A DNA stretch of 8,831 nucleotides, from positions 1 through 8,831 of the forward strand of contig JAFGRR010000175.1 of NCBI GenBank assembly GCA_016935035.1, written 5' to 3'. Source of the DNA: Phycisphaerae bacterium. GTDB lineage: Bacteria; Planctomycetota; Phycisphaerae; UBA1845; Fen-1342. The number at the start of each line of letters is the position of its first letter. Positions within the stretch are counted from its first letter, which is position 1. Position numbers and translations under genes: made by a program. Shown here piece after piece: positions 1 through 6,213 of this stretch. A model generated the notes under the pieces. It did no database searches. It had not been told where the DNA came from and saw only the letters and a list, made by a program, of their open reading frames with translations.

Positions 1-1
1 G

Positions 2-79
2 ATCGGCAACGCCCTCCACGCCTACCTGCAAACCGGCCAACTCCCACCGCTACCGGCAACAATCCCTTCAAACGGCTGA
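2..79 (+). CDS. C-terminal end of an unidentified protein (5' truncated)
   Basis: Frame 2 is open from the window edge to a TGA at 77-79 and gives 25 residues (IGNALHAYLQTGQLPPLP, then seven more ending in SNG). The mixture of amphipathic helix and Pro-rich tail reads like a natural C-terminus. Frame 1 is also open, to a TAA at 100-102, but its product is an unlikely run rich in Pro and Arg. I do not recognise the family, and the body of the gene is outside the window. It would converge on the glycosyltransferase gene that ends at 354. The short length keeps confidence low. Confidence 0.4.
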   Translation: MGNALHAYLQTGQLPPLPATIPSNG

Positions 80-353
80 ACTCTTACGTAATCTTAGCAT
101 AATGTGGATTCGCGCAACGGACTCGTTTCTGCTCTGTTGTTGCCCATGCGGATGCCGGCCGCGAAGTCCACCGAACGCGATAGGGTCGAGAGCATGCACA
201 CCGGACGGGCGTTGTTCAGGCCGATCGAACGGCGGCTCCGCGAACCGCTGAAAGTACCGGCCCACGGCCCACGCCGCCGCTCGCCGAGACATTGATCCGC
301 TAGCTTGATTCCAGACGGCATTGATGAGACATCGGCCGCTACATGGCCGCTCG
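80..353. other. Intergenic region between convergent genes, no gene seen
   Basis: This 274-base stretch lies between the end of the plus-strand fragment and the end of the minus-strand glycosyltransferase. Short ORFs exist on both strands, but they overlap one another, are rich in Arg and Pro and resemble no family I know. Bases 81-110 are clearly more AT-rich than the surroundings and contain CATAAT at 98-103, which could be a -10 element but has no convincing -35. Near the right end, CGGCC and GGCCG arms with a 7-base loop could form a small hairpin just past the glycosyltransferase stop codon. No T-tract follows it, so I do not call a terminator. Confidence 0.5.
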
Positions 354-1904
354 TTAACCCTCAGTCTTCGACTTCGGGCGTGACTTCATGATCACTACCA
401 CGTATGAATAGATGAACGCTAGCACGGCCAGCACGGCCAGGAAGCTCGTCCTGGCGCGGGCCACATCAGAGGCGGCGTCGGAATAGCGCGTTATGCTCGG
501 TAGCCGGTACGAGAACATCTCGGACGTCCCCACGATCAGCAGCACGACCAGCGGCGCGATCCACGCACGCCGGTGCACGGCCAGCGCAATTGCCGGCGGA
601 ATACAGTAGTAGATGTAGCGCTCGTGCACCGTCGTCGGCAGCATGAAGGCGGCGAACAGGATCATGTACGTACAGACGACCCACGATTCGCGCCGCCAAC
701 GCCACTTGTGGGCGCACAGTGCCCAGGTGGCCAGCACGCTAAGCGCGAGCAGCCCCGTGCCAAGCCGGCCCTTGGGGATTCCGAACAGGGGCGTGTCGTT
801 GCTGTAGATACGATCGCGAAACGCGGCACGTTCGCCTGGATCATCCGGCGGCGGGCCCTGTGATGCCAGGTCGAGCCACCAGATGTTGTACGCGTGCAAT
901 GTGATGCGGTCGTAGCGCTCGTCGCCGATCGTGCCGGTGTAAGCACGCTTGAACCAGCGCCACGCGCCGCCTTCGGTATTCTCGGCGTCGCGCGCGTCAT
1001 TGAGCATGAAAGGGGCGGCGATGAACGCGACGGTCAACACCGCAGCCACCCCCGTCTTCCACATGGCCAGCGCCCGCCGCCAGTTGCCGTCCGCCATTAG
1101 CCAGCGGGCGAAGAAAACGTATACGAATACCGGCCCGAAGATGATGGACTGCGTCTTGGTCATCAGGGCCACGCCGTAGATGATGCCCGCCCACACCAGC
1201 CTTCCGCGCAGCAGCAGCACCAGGCACCAGATCAGCAGGCACATCACCCACGACTCAAACTGGATCCAGAAGGCCGAGTCGAGAAACACCGGCGGCGCCA
1301 GGATCGTGATCGCGAAAGCGATGCTCTCGCGCAGCGGTTGCCGCTTGCGGCTGAGCTCACGCACCACACGCGCAACGCCCCACGCCACAAAGAAGTCCAG
1401 GATCATCGCCACGAAGCCGTCGGCGAAGCGCGCCGCGCGCGTCTCGATCAGCGGCGAAGATATCTCGCCTCGCGAACCATCGCGCATCGTCACTGCCACC
1501 GTGACGACTTCCGGATCGAGCACGTGCCAAACGGCACCTTGCAGCCAGAATAGATAGGCGCTCAGCGGCGGATAGTTGACCACGTGTGGGTTGGCGACGA
1601 TTTCGTATTGTGCGCCGGAGCCCGGGTTTGTGGACGGACGCACGAATGGTTCGAGATTCGGCATTTCGTAGACCTGCCACGGGCCATGCTCAAAAGCGTA
1701 CTTGAAGCGGCCCATGTGGCTGACGTGGTCCTGGAGATAACCGTTGAGTGGGCTCATCAGAACGGTGACGATCCGGATGATGATGCCGAGCGCGATGGCC
1801 GTCAGCCACAGCATGCGCGGACCGGTAAGCCAGGGCGTGTCAGTCGGCGGCGCGGGTTGCTCTCCGCCAACGGTGCTGCTCTTGCGGGACTTGCCTTTGC
1901 CCAT
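354..1904 (-). CDS. GT-C fold polytopic membrane glycosyltransferase
   Basis: A 516-residue integral membrane protein with about ten hydrophobic segments. It is probably a GT-C enzyme that transfers a sugar from a polyprenyl-phosphate donor on the outer face of the membrane. After a basic N-terminus and a first span (about 32-50), the first outer loop has a candidate catalytic acid in LQDH (Asp59). Other GT-C-like marks are NYPPLSAY (110-117), FWIQFES (212-218, resembling the WGQ-D-S motif of bacterial mannosyltransferase-like proteins), LMTKTQ (247-252, like the common L-TKPQ) and HERY (427-430) before a hydrophobic stretch. The tail is basic (KSRPKSK). The acceptor and donor cannot be read from the sequence. 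The gene starts 21 bases after the sigma factor stop, so cotranscription is likely. The ATG at 1904 has a weak AGGGCGAG Shine-Dalgarno. The family is moderately sure; the exact substrate is unknown. Confidence 0.85.
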   Translation of the reverse strand: MGKGKSRKSSTVGGEQPAPPTDTPWLTGPRMLWLTAIALGIIIRIVTVLMSPLNGYLQDHVSHMGRFKYAFEHGPWQVYEMPNLEPFVRPSTNPGSGAQYEIVANPHVVNYPPLSAYLFWLQGAVWHVLDPEVVTVAVTMRDGSRGEISSPLIETRAARFADGFVAMILDFFVAWGVARVVRELSRKRQPLRESIAFAITILAPPVFLDSAFWIQFESWVMCLLIWCLVLLLRGRLVWAGIIYGVALMTKTQSIIFGPVFVYVFFARWLMADGNWRRALAMWKTGVAAVLTVAFIAAPFMLNDARDAENTEGGAWRWFKRAYTGTIGDERYDRITLHAYNIWWLDLASQGPPPDDPGERAAFRDRIYSNDTPLFGIPKGRLGTGLLALSVLATWALCAHKWRWRRESWVVCTYMILFAAFMLPTTVHERYIYYCIPPAIALAVHRRAWIAPLVVLLIVGTSEMFSYRLPSITRYSDAASDVARARTSFLAVLAVLAFIYSYVVVIMKSRPKSKTEG

Positions 1905-1925
1905 GCTCGCCCTACTTGTGGCTTG

Positions 1926-2822
1926 TTATTCGGGTCTGTGTGACAGAAAGCCGATGCTCGATGCGAACACGCGCTCACGCAGACTTGCGCGCCCCGCGTC
2001 GTCACGCTCGTCCTCGCCGCGCAAATCGTCGAGATTCGCGCTGCATCGCTCGCACGCCAGCAGGCTTACGTGAAACTCGACATACTGCTGCCAGTCATCC
2101 TCCAGCGCGCCGAGCAGATACCGCCCGAGCGTCGAGCGCTTCAGGCACGAGATGCCCTCCTCCTGCCAGATACGCGCCAGCGTGCTGTCCTGGGCGAGGT
2201 CACCTTCCTGCCAGTCATGCTTGATCCGAGCGGCCTCGGCGGCGCGGCGCCATTGTTCGAGCACGCGGAACTTTATGCCCGCTACGGCGGTCTCCCCCAG
2301 GCCGAGGTCACTGGCAACTTCCTTGTTGCGCAGCCCCAGCACGACCAGCATCTCCACCACGATCAGGTCTTGAAAGCGGTGCTCACGCTGGCACTTGGCC
2401 ACCCACTCGCGCAGCACATCCACCAGAACTCCCCGCTGCGCCTCGATGCCCTCGCGGTCGGCGAGATAGCGGCTCGGCGTTTCGACATCCAGCCAGTCCG
2501 ACGGTGCCTCGTTCAGATCGAGCTGATCCAGGCTTTGCCGCTCCCCCTGACGCAGCTTGCGGAAGTGGTCGATCAGCTTGTTCCGCAGAATCGCAAACAG
2601 ATACGTCTCGAGCGAACGCCGGCGATCATAATTCGGCAGGCTGCGCACCAGCCCGAGGAACGTCTCCTGCACGATATCCTCGGCCTCCGCCCGCTCCGCC
2701 AGGCGCCGCCGCGCAAAGCTCACCAGCCGGCCCTCGTACCGCGCAATGATATCGTTCCAGGCGTCCTGGTCGCCGCGCTGCACGGCGTCAATCAGATAGG
2801 CATCACCCTCGTCAGTCGCCAT
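1926..2822 (-). CDS. ECF-type RNA polymerase sigma factor with zinc-finger-like C-terminal extension
   Basis: The protein is 298 residues from the ATG at 2822, against roughly 180-200 for a minimal ECF sigma factor. Region 2 spans about 14-88, with AEDIVQETFLGLVR and then SLETYLFAILRNKLIDHFRK, which covers core binding and -10 recognition. Region 4 (about 140-195) has the helix-turn-helix NKEVASDLGLGETAVAGIKFR for -35 recognition. The extra C-terminal part (about 200-298) contains ISC at 224-226, TLGRYLLGAL, and FHVSLLACERC with His251, Cys257 and Cys260. That order resembles the zf-HC2 zinc-binding anti-sigma fold. A GTG at 2840 would add six residues but has no Shine-Dalgarno. The ATG has GGGA ten bases upstream, so I prefer it. 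The gene follows the kinase and coiled-coil membrane genes and precedes a glycosyltransferase, which suggests a phospho-controlled regulator. Sigma identity is certain; the role of the extension is inferred. Confidence 0.93.
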   Translation of the reverse strand: MATDEGDAYLIDAVQRGDQDAWNDIIARYEGRLVSFARRRLAERAEAEDIVQETFLGLVRSLPNYDRRRSLETYLFAILRNKLIDHFRKLRQGERQSLDQLDLNEAPSDWLDVETPSRYLADREGIEAQRGVLVDVLREWVAKCQREHRFQDLIVVEMLVVLGLRNKEVASDLGLGETAVAGIKFRVLEQWRRAAEAARIKHDWQEGDLAQDSTLARIWQEEGISCLKRSTLGRYLLGALEDDWQQYVEFHVSLLACERCSANLDDLRGEDERDDAGRASLRERVFASSIGFLSHRPE

Positions 2823-2849
2823 CTTGCGATAGTCCCACACGAATCAATT

Positions 2850-2867
2850 ACGTCGTCGCGACGACGT
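2850..2867. promoter_or_regulatory. Perfect 18-bp palindrome upstream of the sigma factor gene
   Basis: ACGTCGTCGCGACGACGT equals its own reverse complement over all 18 bases. It lies 27 bases before the preferred ATG of the sigma gene and downstream of the putative -10 element. It could bind a dimeric regulator as DNA. In the transcript it could form a 7-bp stem closed by a CGCG loop. The position suits repression or control of translation. Function is inferred. Confidence 0.55.
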
Positions 2868-2884
2868 GTCCGAACTCGACGTGT
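2862..2884. repeat. Direct repeat CGACGTGT, 15-bp period
   Basis: CGACGTGT occurs at 2862-2869 and again at 2877-2884, with starts 15 bases apart. The first copy overlaps the right arm of the 18-bp palindrome. An outer inverted pair, CACACG (2836-2841) and CGTGTG (2880-2885), encloses the whole cluster. A repeated element of this kind between promoter and start codon suggests a composite operator, though CG-rich background makes chance copies of an 8-mer more likely. Confidence 0.45.
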
Positions 2885-2885
2885 G

Positions 2886-2915
2886 AGAATACCCCGATTG
2901 CCAGCCGGTGGACAA
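2886..2915 (-). promoter_or_regulatory. Possible internal promoter for the sigma factor gene
   Basis: On the minus strand, TTGTCC (2910-2915) and TATTCT (2886-2891) are separated by 18 bases. Each matches the housekeeping -35 and -10 consensus at four of six positions. The predicted start of transcription is near 2879, so the 8-mer repeats and the palindrome would lie in the leader. The match is modest. The gap upstream of the sigma gene is the longest in the block, which supports an extra promoter here. Confidence 0.35.
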
Positions 2916-2932
2916 CCGGAAGTGCGGATTTG

Positions 2933-3880
2933 TCAGGCTGGCGCGTGCCGCCGATGAACGCTGCCTTTCAGCAGGAAGCACGCCCCAAGCACTGTTAGCG
3001 CCAGCGCCAGCACGCGCCTGACGTTGAGCCCCCAGCCTCGCTCGCGCGACCCCGCCGGATACTCGCTGGTGACATTCACCGCTACCTCCGGCCTCACTTG
3101 CCCCGCTGGCCCGTTTGTCGTGCCGGTCCAGAATTGCTCCGCATTCGGCGGATTCGGTGCGGCAAGCGGCTGAGAGACCTGCACCGTCGTGTGCGGCACC
3201 GACACCTTGAGCAGCAGGATAGCGCCAAACCCGACGCACGCCAGTCCCAGCCCGGCGAACATCACCGCCCCCATGCCGCCGCGCCGCGCGAACAACACCA
3301 GGATCAGCCCGCCCAGCAGCATGCCGATCAGCATCACCGCCAGCCAGCTCACGTTAAACGACTGCTGCACATGGCGCACCGCACTGCCCGTGGGGTAGTT
3401 GACGACCGCGTCGTCATATGGTGGCTGTGGGATCTGGACTGTGACCGGGTTGCCGTTCGAGCTGTTGATACCAACGCTGATCCCATTGCGCGTGTCCAGT
3501 ACCTGCTGGCGCGTCTGCTCGACGAGCGCCCGGGACTCGGCGCGTGCGTGGTCGATGGTGGCTCGGGCGTCTTCGGCGACTCGCGCCGCACCATTTCGCG
3601 CCCGCTCGGTCTCGGCGGCCGCCAGCGCTTGTGTCTGCGCCAACGTTTCTTGCCGCAGCGCCAGCAGTTGTTGCACGCGCGCATGTTGTGACGCGCGGAA
3701 GACAGCCAGTGTGCCCCCAACAATCAAGACCAGGCTCGTCCCGACAACTATGCCGGCCAGGACACGGCGGTTCTTGCCGCCCAGGATCACCGCGACAACC
3801 GCGCCGACCACAAGCAACAGGAGGATGGCCGCCAGCCCCAGGGCCGGCAGTGCCACTTGGATATCGACTGTGTCTGTCAC
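2933..3880 (-). CDS. Membrane protein with cytosolic-type coiled coil, family unknown
   Basis: I do not recognise the family. From the GTG at 3880 the protein is 315 residues. Two hydrophobic spans (about 12-34 and 40-61) are followed by an Ala/Arg/Glu/Gln-rich region (about 64-131) that should form a long helix or coiled coil. A linker with a short Pro-rich stretch (QIPQPPYDD) comes next. Two more spans (about 178-198 and 204-225), a polar loop of about 60 residues with several Pro and Asn, a last span (about 289-305) and a basic tail complete it. The reading frame extends back to a GTG at 3925, but that would overlap the kinase gene. The GTG at 3880 has GAGGTG (3887-3892) six bases upstream, so I chose it. 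The gene lies 25 bases after the kinase stop, so the protein may be a substrate, scaffold or sensor of the kinase. Confidence 0.8.
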   Translation of the reverse strand: MTDTVDIQVALPALGLAAILLLLVVGAVVAVILGGKNRRVLAGIVVGTSLVLIVGGTLAVFRASQHARVQQLLALRQETLAQTQALAAAETERARNGAARVAEDARATIDHARAESRALVEQTRQQVLDTRNGISVGINSSNGNPVTVQIPQPPYDDAVVNYPTGSAVRHVQQSFNVSWLAVMLIGMLLGGLILVLFARRGGMGAVMFAGLGLACVGFGAILLLKVSVPHTTVQVSQPLAAPNPPNAEQFWTGTTNGPAGQVRPEVAVNVTSEYPAGSRERGWGLNVRRVLALALTVLGACFLLKGSVHRRHAPA

Positions 3881-3886
3881 GCCAAA

Positions 3887-3892
3887 CACCTC
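3887..3892 (-). promoter_or_regulatory. Shine-Dalgarno that decides the start of the coiled-coil membrane protein
   Basis: GAGGTG on the minus strand, six bases before a GTG at 3880, lies inside the longer open frame that begins at 3925. It favours the downstream GTG and removes the overlap with the kinase gene. Confidence 0.55.
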
Positions 3893-3905
3893 GTTTGCCC
3901 GAGCA

Positions 3906-6179
3906 CTATACCACCACGCGGTCACGGTCGGTGTCCGGCCAGAACAGCAGCAGGACGGCGGTCGCCAGCAGCCCGGCCGCCAGCATCAGCGGACCATAGG
4001 CGTTGGGATCACGCAGAGCGGCCAGGTCTCCGGTGGCAAACAGCACCCCGACCGCGGTTCGTGCGGGCCCCAGCGCCATTATCGCGGCCGAAAAGGCCGC
4101 CGCTCCGCCCATCAGGGCACGCAGCATGTGCACGCCCGAATGCCGTCGACGGCTGATGATCAAGAAGAGGCAGCCGAGTCCGAGCATGATCGGGAACAGT
4201 GCCGGTGCCATCTCGCCGATCGTGTCGCGCAGCATGCGCGCCGGAAACGGGCCCCACCCGTCAAGGGCGTTCTGGGTGACCGCCGGGTGCGTGATCGCGC
4301 CACACAATCCGATGACCATCAGCAACTTGGCGACGAAGCCTAGAAACCCGCCGCCGCGACGACCGGCAAACGATGGGGCGGCTGGTGTCGCGGCGTCGTC
4401 TGGTTGTACCGGCGCCGGCGGTGCCGGCGGCGGCGCGGTCAACACAACCTGCGCGTCACCGGCATTCACGCGGTGGGCAGGTGGATCGATCGGCGGCTTC
4501 GGCGGTCCGGGAACGCCGTAATACGGCACTGGGCTCTTCCTCGGGTCGCGCTCCGGCCACATGGCGGCCGCCGCCTGCGTCAGCATCGACGTAGTCGCAC
4601 AGATTGCCGCCGCCGCGAAACTGAAGTCCTCCGCGTGAAACAACGCCCCAGCGGTCGCCAGCCCGATGATTGCCGGCACGATCGCGTCGCCGCCGTTGAC
4701 CCTGCCGCGCTGGCCGCTGCGAATCCGCTTGGACCAGTCGCAGATCAGGATCGTGGCACACAAGGCGGCCACTGCACCCACCGCCTGGTCGTTACGCATG
4801 TCCGCCACCATGCCGAACGCCGGCACCATGCAGATGCCCGCCGTGCCGGCCATAACGATGCGATCAAACAACCAGTGATGTGTCGGCACCCGCTTGAGAA
4901 TGCGGAAGTGCGCCAGCATCGTCCCTAGCACCGCCCCGAGCATCGCGAAGATCATTCCGAAGATGAAGGCTTCCGGATCACGTTTCACGTCCATCAGCAG
5001 CGTTGTCGCGACGCTTACGCCGATCGCGACGACCAGCAGAACCACGATCTGCGAGAAGCGACTGGAGCGCAGTTCGCCGGTGACGGGGTCGCGGCGCCGG
5101 CGTTCTCTTTCGGCACGCCGGGCGGCTTTCTGTTCCGCCCTGGCGGCCACGGCCCTGCCGGTGCCGGCCCGAATCTGCTCACCGATGACCTCGGCGGTGT
5201 TCGCAATTCGTCCGCCGATGTCGCGTACACGCTGTTCCCAACCCTGCCTGGCGGCTTCGCGAGCATCGAGGTTGGGCAACGGTGGAATCGGCGGCGGCGA
5301 CGTGCGCGTCGGCACTTCGGCGGCCCGCTCATCGCGCGGCACGGCACTGAGCGAGGTCGGGTCGAACGCGCTTACGCGGTCGCCGATGTCCGTCAGCGCC
5401 ATGAGCGCATCGACCATCTCGTTGACGTCGGCGTAGCGCTCGTTGGGGTCCTTGGCCAACGCCTTGGCGACCACCGGGCCGAATCCCGGCGGCAGCAGGC
5501 TGGTGTCGGGTGTATCGTTCAGGTGCCGCATCAGCACCTCTGCCATGCTCGAACCTGTGAACGGCAGCCGACCGGTGAGCATCTCGTACAGAATCACGCC
5601 CAGCGAGTAGATGTCGATGGCCTTCGAGTAATTGCCCGACCCGATCTCCGGCGCCATGTAGTGGACCGTGCCGACGCTGACCGTCTGCCCGCTGTGCCGG
5701 CTGACCGAAATATGTTTGCTCAGGCCGTAATCGCCGATCAGCACGTAGCCGTCGTCGTAGAAGATGTTGCCGGGCTTGAGATCGCGGTGGACGATCCCGC
5801 GTTCGTGCAGATAGCTGAGTCCCTTGGCGATGCCGTTAATGAAGAAGACCGCCTTCTCGGGAGGCATGCCGTTGGGTTCGGCCAGCATTACGTCGCGCAG
5901 CGACGGTCCGCTGACATATTCCATGATGACGAACGGCTCACCCTCGTCGTTGCGGCGAACATCGTAGACCGTGATCAGGTGTGGACTCTTGAGGTTCATG
6001 ACGATGTTGATGCCGCGCAGCTCGATGTCGGGGTTGTCGCGGAGGTACTTGATGGCGAGTTGCTTGCCGGCGTCGCTGATGGCGTAATAGACCTCGCCGA
6101 AACCACCGCGACCCACGGCGCGTTGCACCGTGAGCCCCTCTAGTGGTCGATCGCCATGTTTGAACGTGTATGTTGCCAC
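3906..6179 (-). CDS. Membrane-anchored Ser/Thr protein kinase (Hanks type)
   Basis: The protein is 757 residues from the GTG at 6179. The kinase domain (about 14-262) has the glycine loop GRGGFG (23-28), ATP-binding Lys44 in LAIK, HRDLKPGN with catalytic Asp133 and Asn138, DYG in place of DFG (150-152), an activation segment with several Ser/Thr, APE (176-178) and YSLGVILYEMLTG. It should therefore be active. The usual alpha-C glutamate aligns with Gly56 in ELRG; Glu53 one helical turn earlier may replace it. A Pro-rich linker and a basic Arg/Ala/Glu helix (about 340-365) lead into about ten hydrophobic segments (roughly 377-539 and 611-747), separated by a second Pro-rich stretch. There are no PASTA repeats, unlike PknB. 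The kinase lies 34 bases after the FHA gene and 25 before a membrane protein gene, so its partners are probably encoded next to it. It probably phosphorylates the FHA protein or the sigma factor (inference). Confidence 0.93.
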   Translation of the reverse strand: MATYTFKHGDRPLEGLTVQRAVGRGGFGEVYYAISDAGKQLAIKYLRDNPDIELRGINIVMNLKSPHLITVYDVRRNDEGEPFVIMEYVSGPSLRDVMLAEPNGMPPEKAVFFINGIAKGLSYLHERGIVHRDLKPGNIFYDDGYVLIGDYGLSKHISVSRHSGQTVSVGTVHYMAPEIGSGNYSKAIDIYSLGVILYEMLTGRLPFTGSSMAEVLMRHLNDTPDTSLLPPGFGPVVAKALAKDPNERYADVNEMVDALMALTDIGDRVSAFDPTSLSAVPRDERAAEVPTRTSPPPIPPLPNLDAREAARQGWEQRVRDIGGRIANTAEVIGEQIRAGTGRAVAARAEQKAARRAERERRRRDPVTGELRSSRFSQIVVLLVVAIGVSVATTLLMDVKRDPEAFIFGMIFAMLGAVLGTMLAHFRILKRVPTHHWLFDRIVMAGTAGICMVPAFGMVADMRNDQAVGAVAALCATILICDWSKRIRSGQRGRVNGGDAIVPAIIGLATAGALFHAEDFSFAAAAICATTSMLTQAAAAMWPERDPRKSPVPYYGVPGPPKPPIDPPAHRVNAGDAQVVLTAPPPAPPAPVQPDDAATPAAPSFAGRRGGGFLGFVAKLLMVIGLCGAITHPAVTQNALDGWGPFPARMLRDTIGEMAPALFPIMLGLGCLFLIISRRRHSGVHMLRALMGGAAAFSAAIMALGPARTAVGVLFATGDLAALRDPNAYGPLMLAAGLLATAVLLLFWPDTDRDRVVV

Positions 6180-6185
6180 GAAAAG

Positions 6186-6192
6186 CTCCTCC
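6186..6192 (-). promoter_or_regulatory. Strong Shine-Dalgarno that sets the kinase start
   Basis: GGAGGAG on the minus strand lies six bases before a GTG at 6179. The open frame begins with an ATG at 6194, but its first codons (MEELF) are this ribosome binding site itself. Starting at GTG gives MATYTFKHGD, which fits the N-terminus of related planctomycete kinases as I recall them. Confidence 0.7.
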
Positions 6193-6213
6193 ACGGCCCG
6201 TCACGAATGGTGA

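Noticed and set aside
94..321. Minus-strand 75-codon frame in the left intergenic region
   Set aside because: It overlaps other frames on both strands, has no clear ribosome binding site and no recognisable motif, so I do not call it as a gene or a remnant.
2905..2919. CCGGT/ACCGG inverted repeat as a terminator of the coiled-coil membrane gene
   Set aside because: The 5-bp stem is short, no T-tract follows on the minus strand, and it overlaps the putative -35 element.
2841..2932. Sigma-54 promoter upstream of the sigma gene
   Set aside because: TGGCA is present on the minus strand, but the required GC of the -12 element is not at the correct distance.
2070..2957. Plus-strand open frame of 295 codons opposite the sigma factor gene
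   Set aside because: Antisense to an unmistakable ECF sigma factor and without any family features. It is a GC-rich shadow.
3399..4343. Plus-strand open frame of 314 codons spanning the ends of the kinase and membrane genes
   Set aside because: It crosses two real minus-strand genes, and its Arg/Ser/Ala-rich product is low complexity and unlike any family.
5523..6143. Plus-strand open frame of 206 codons opposite the kinase domain
   Set aside because: It lies antisense to the conserved kinase motifs, and its rich His/Val/Asp composition is typical of such shadows.
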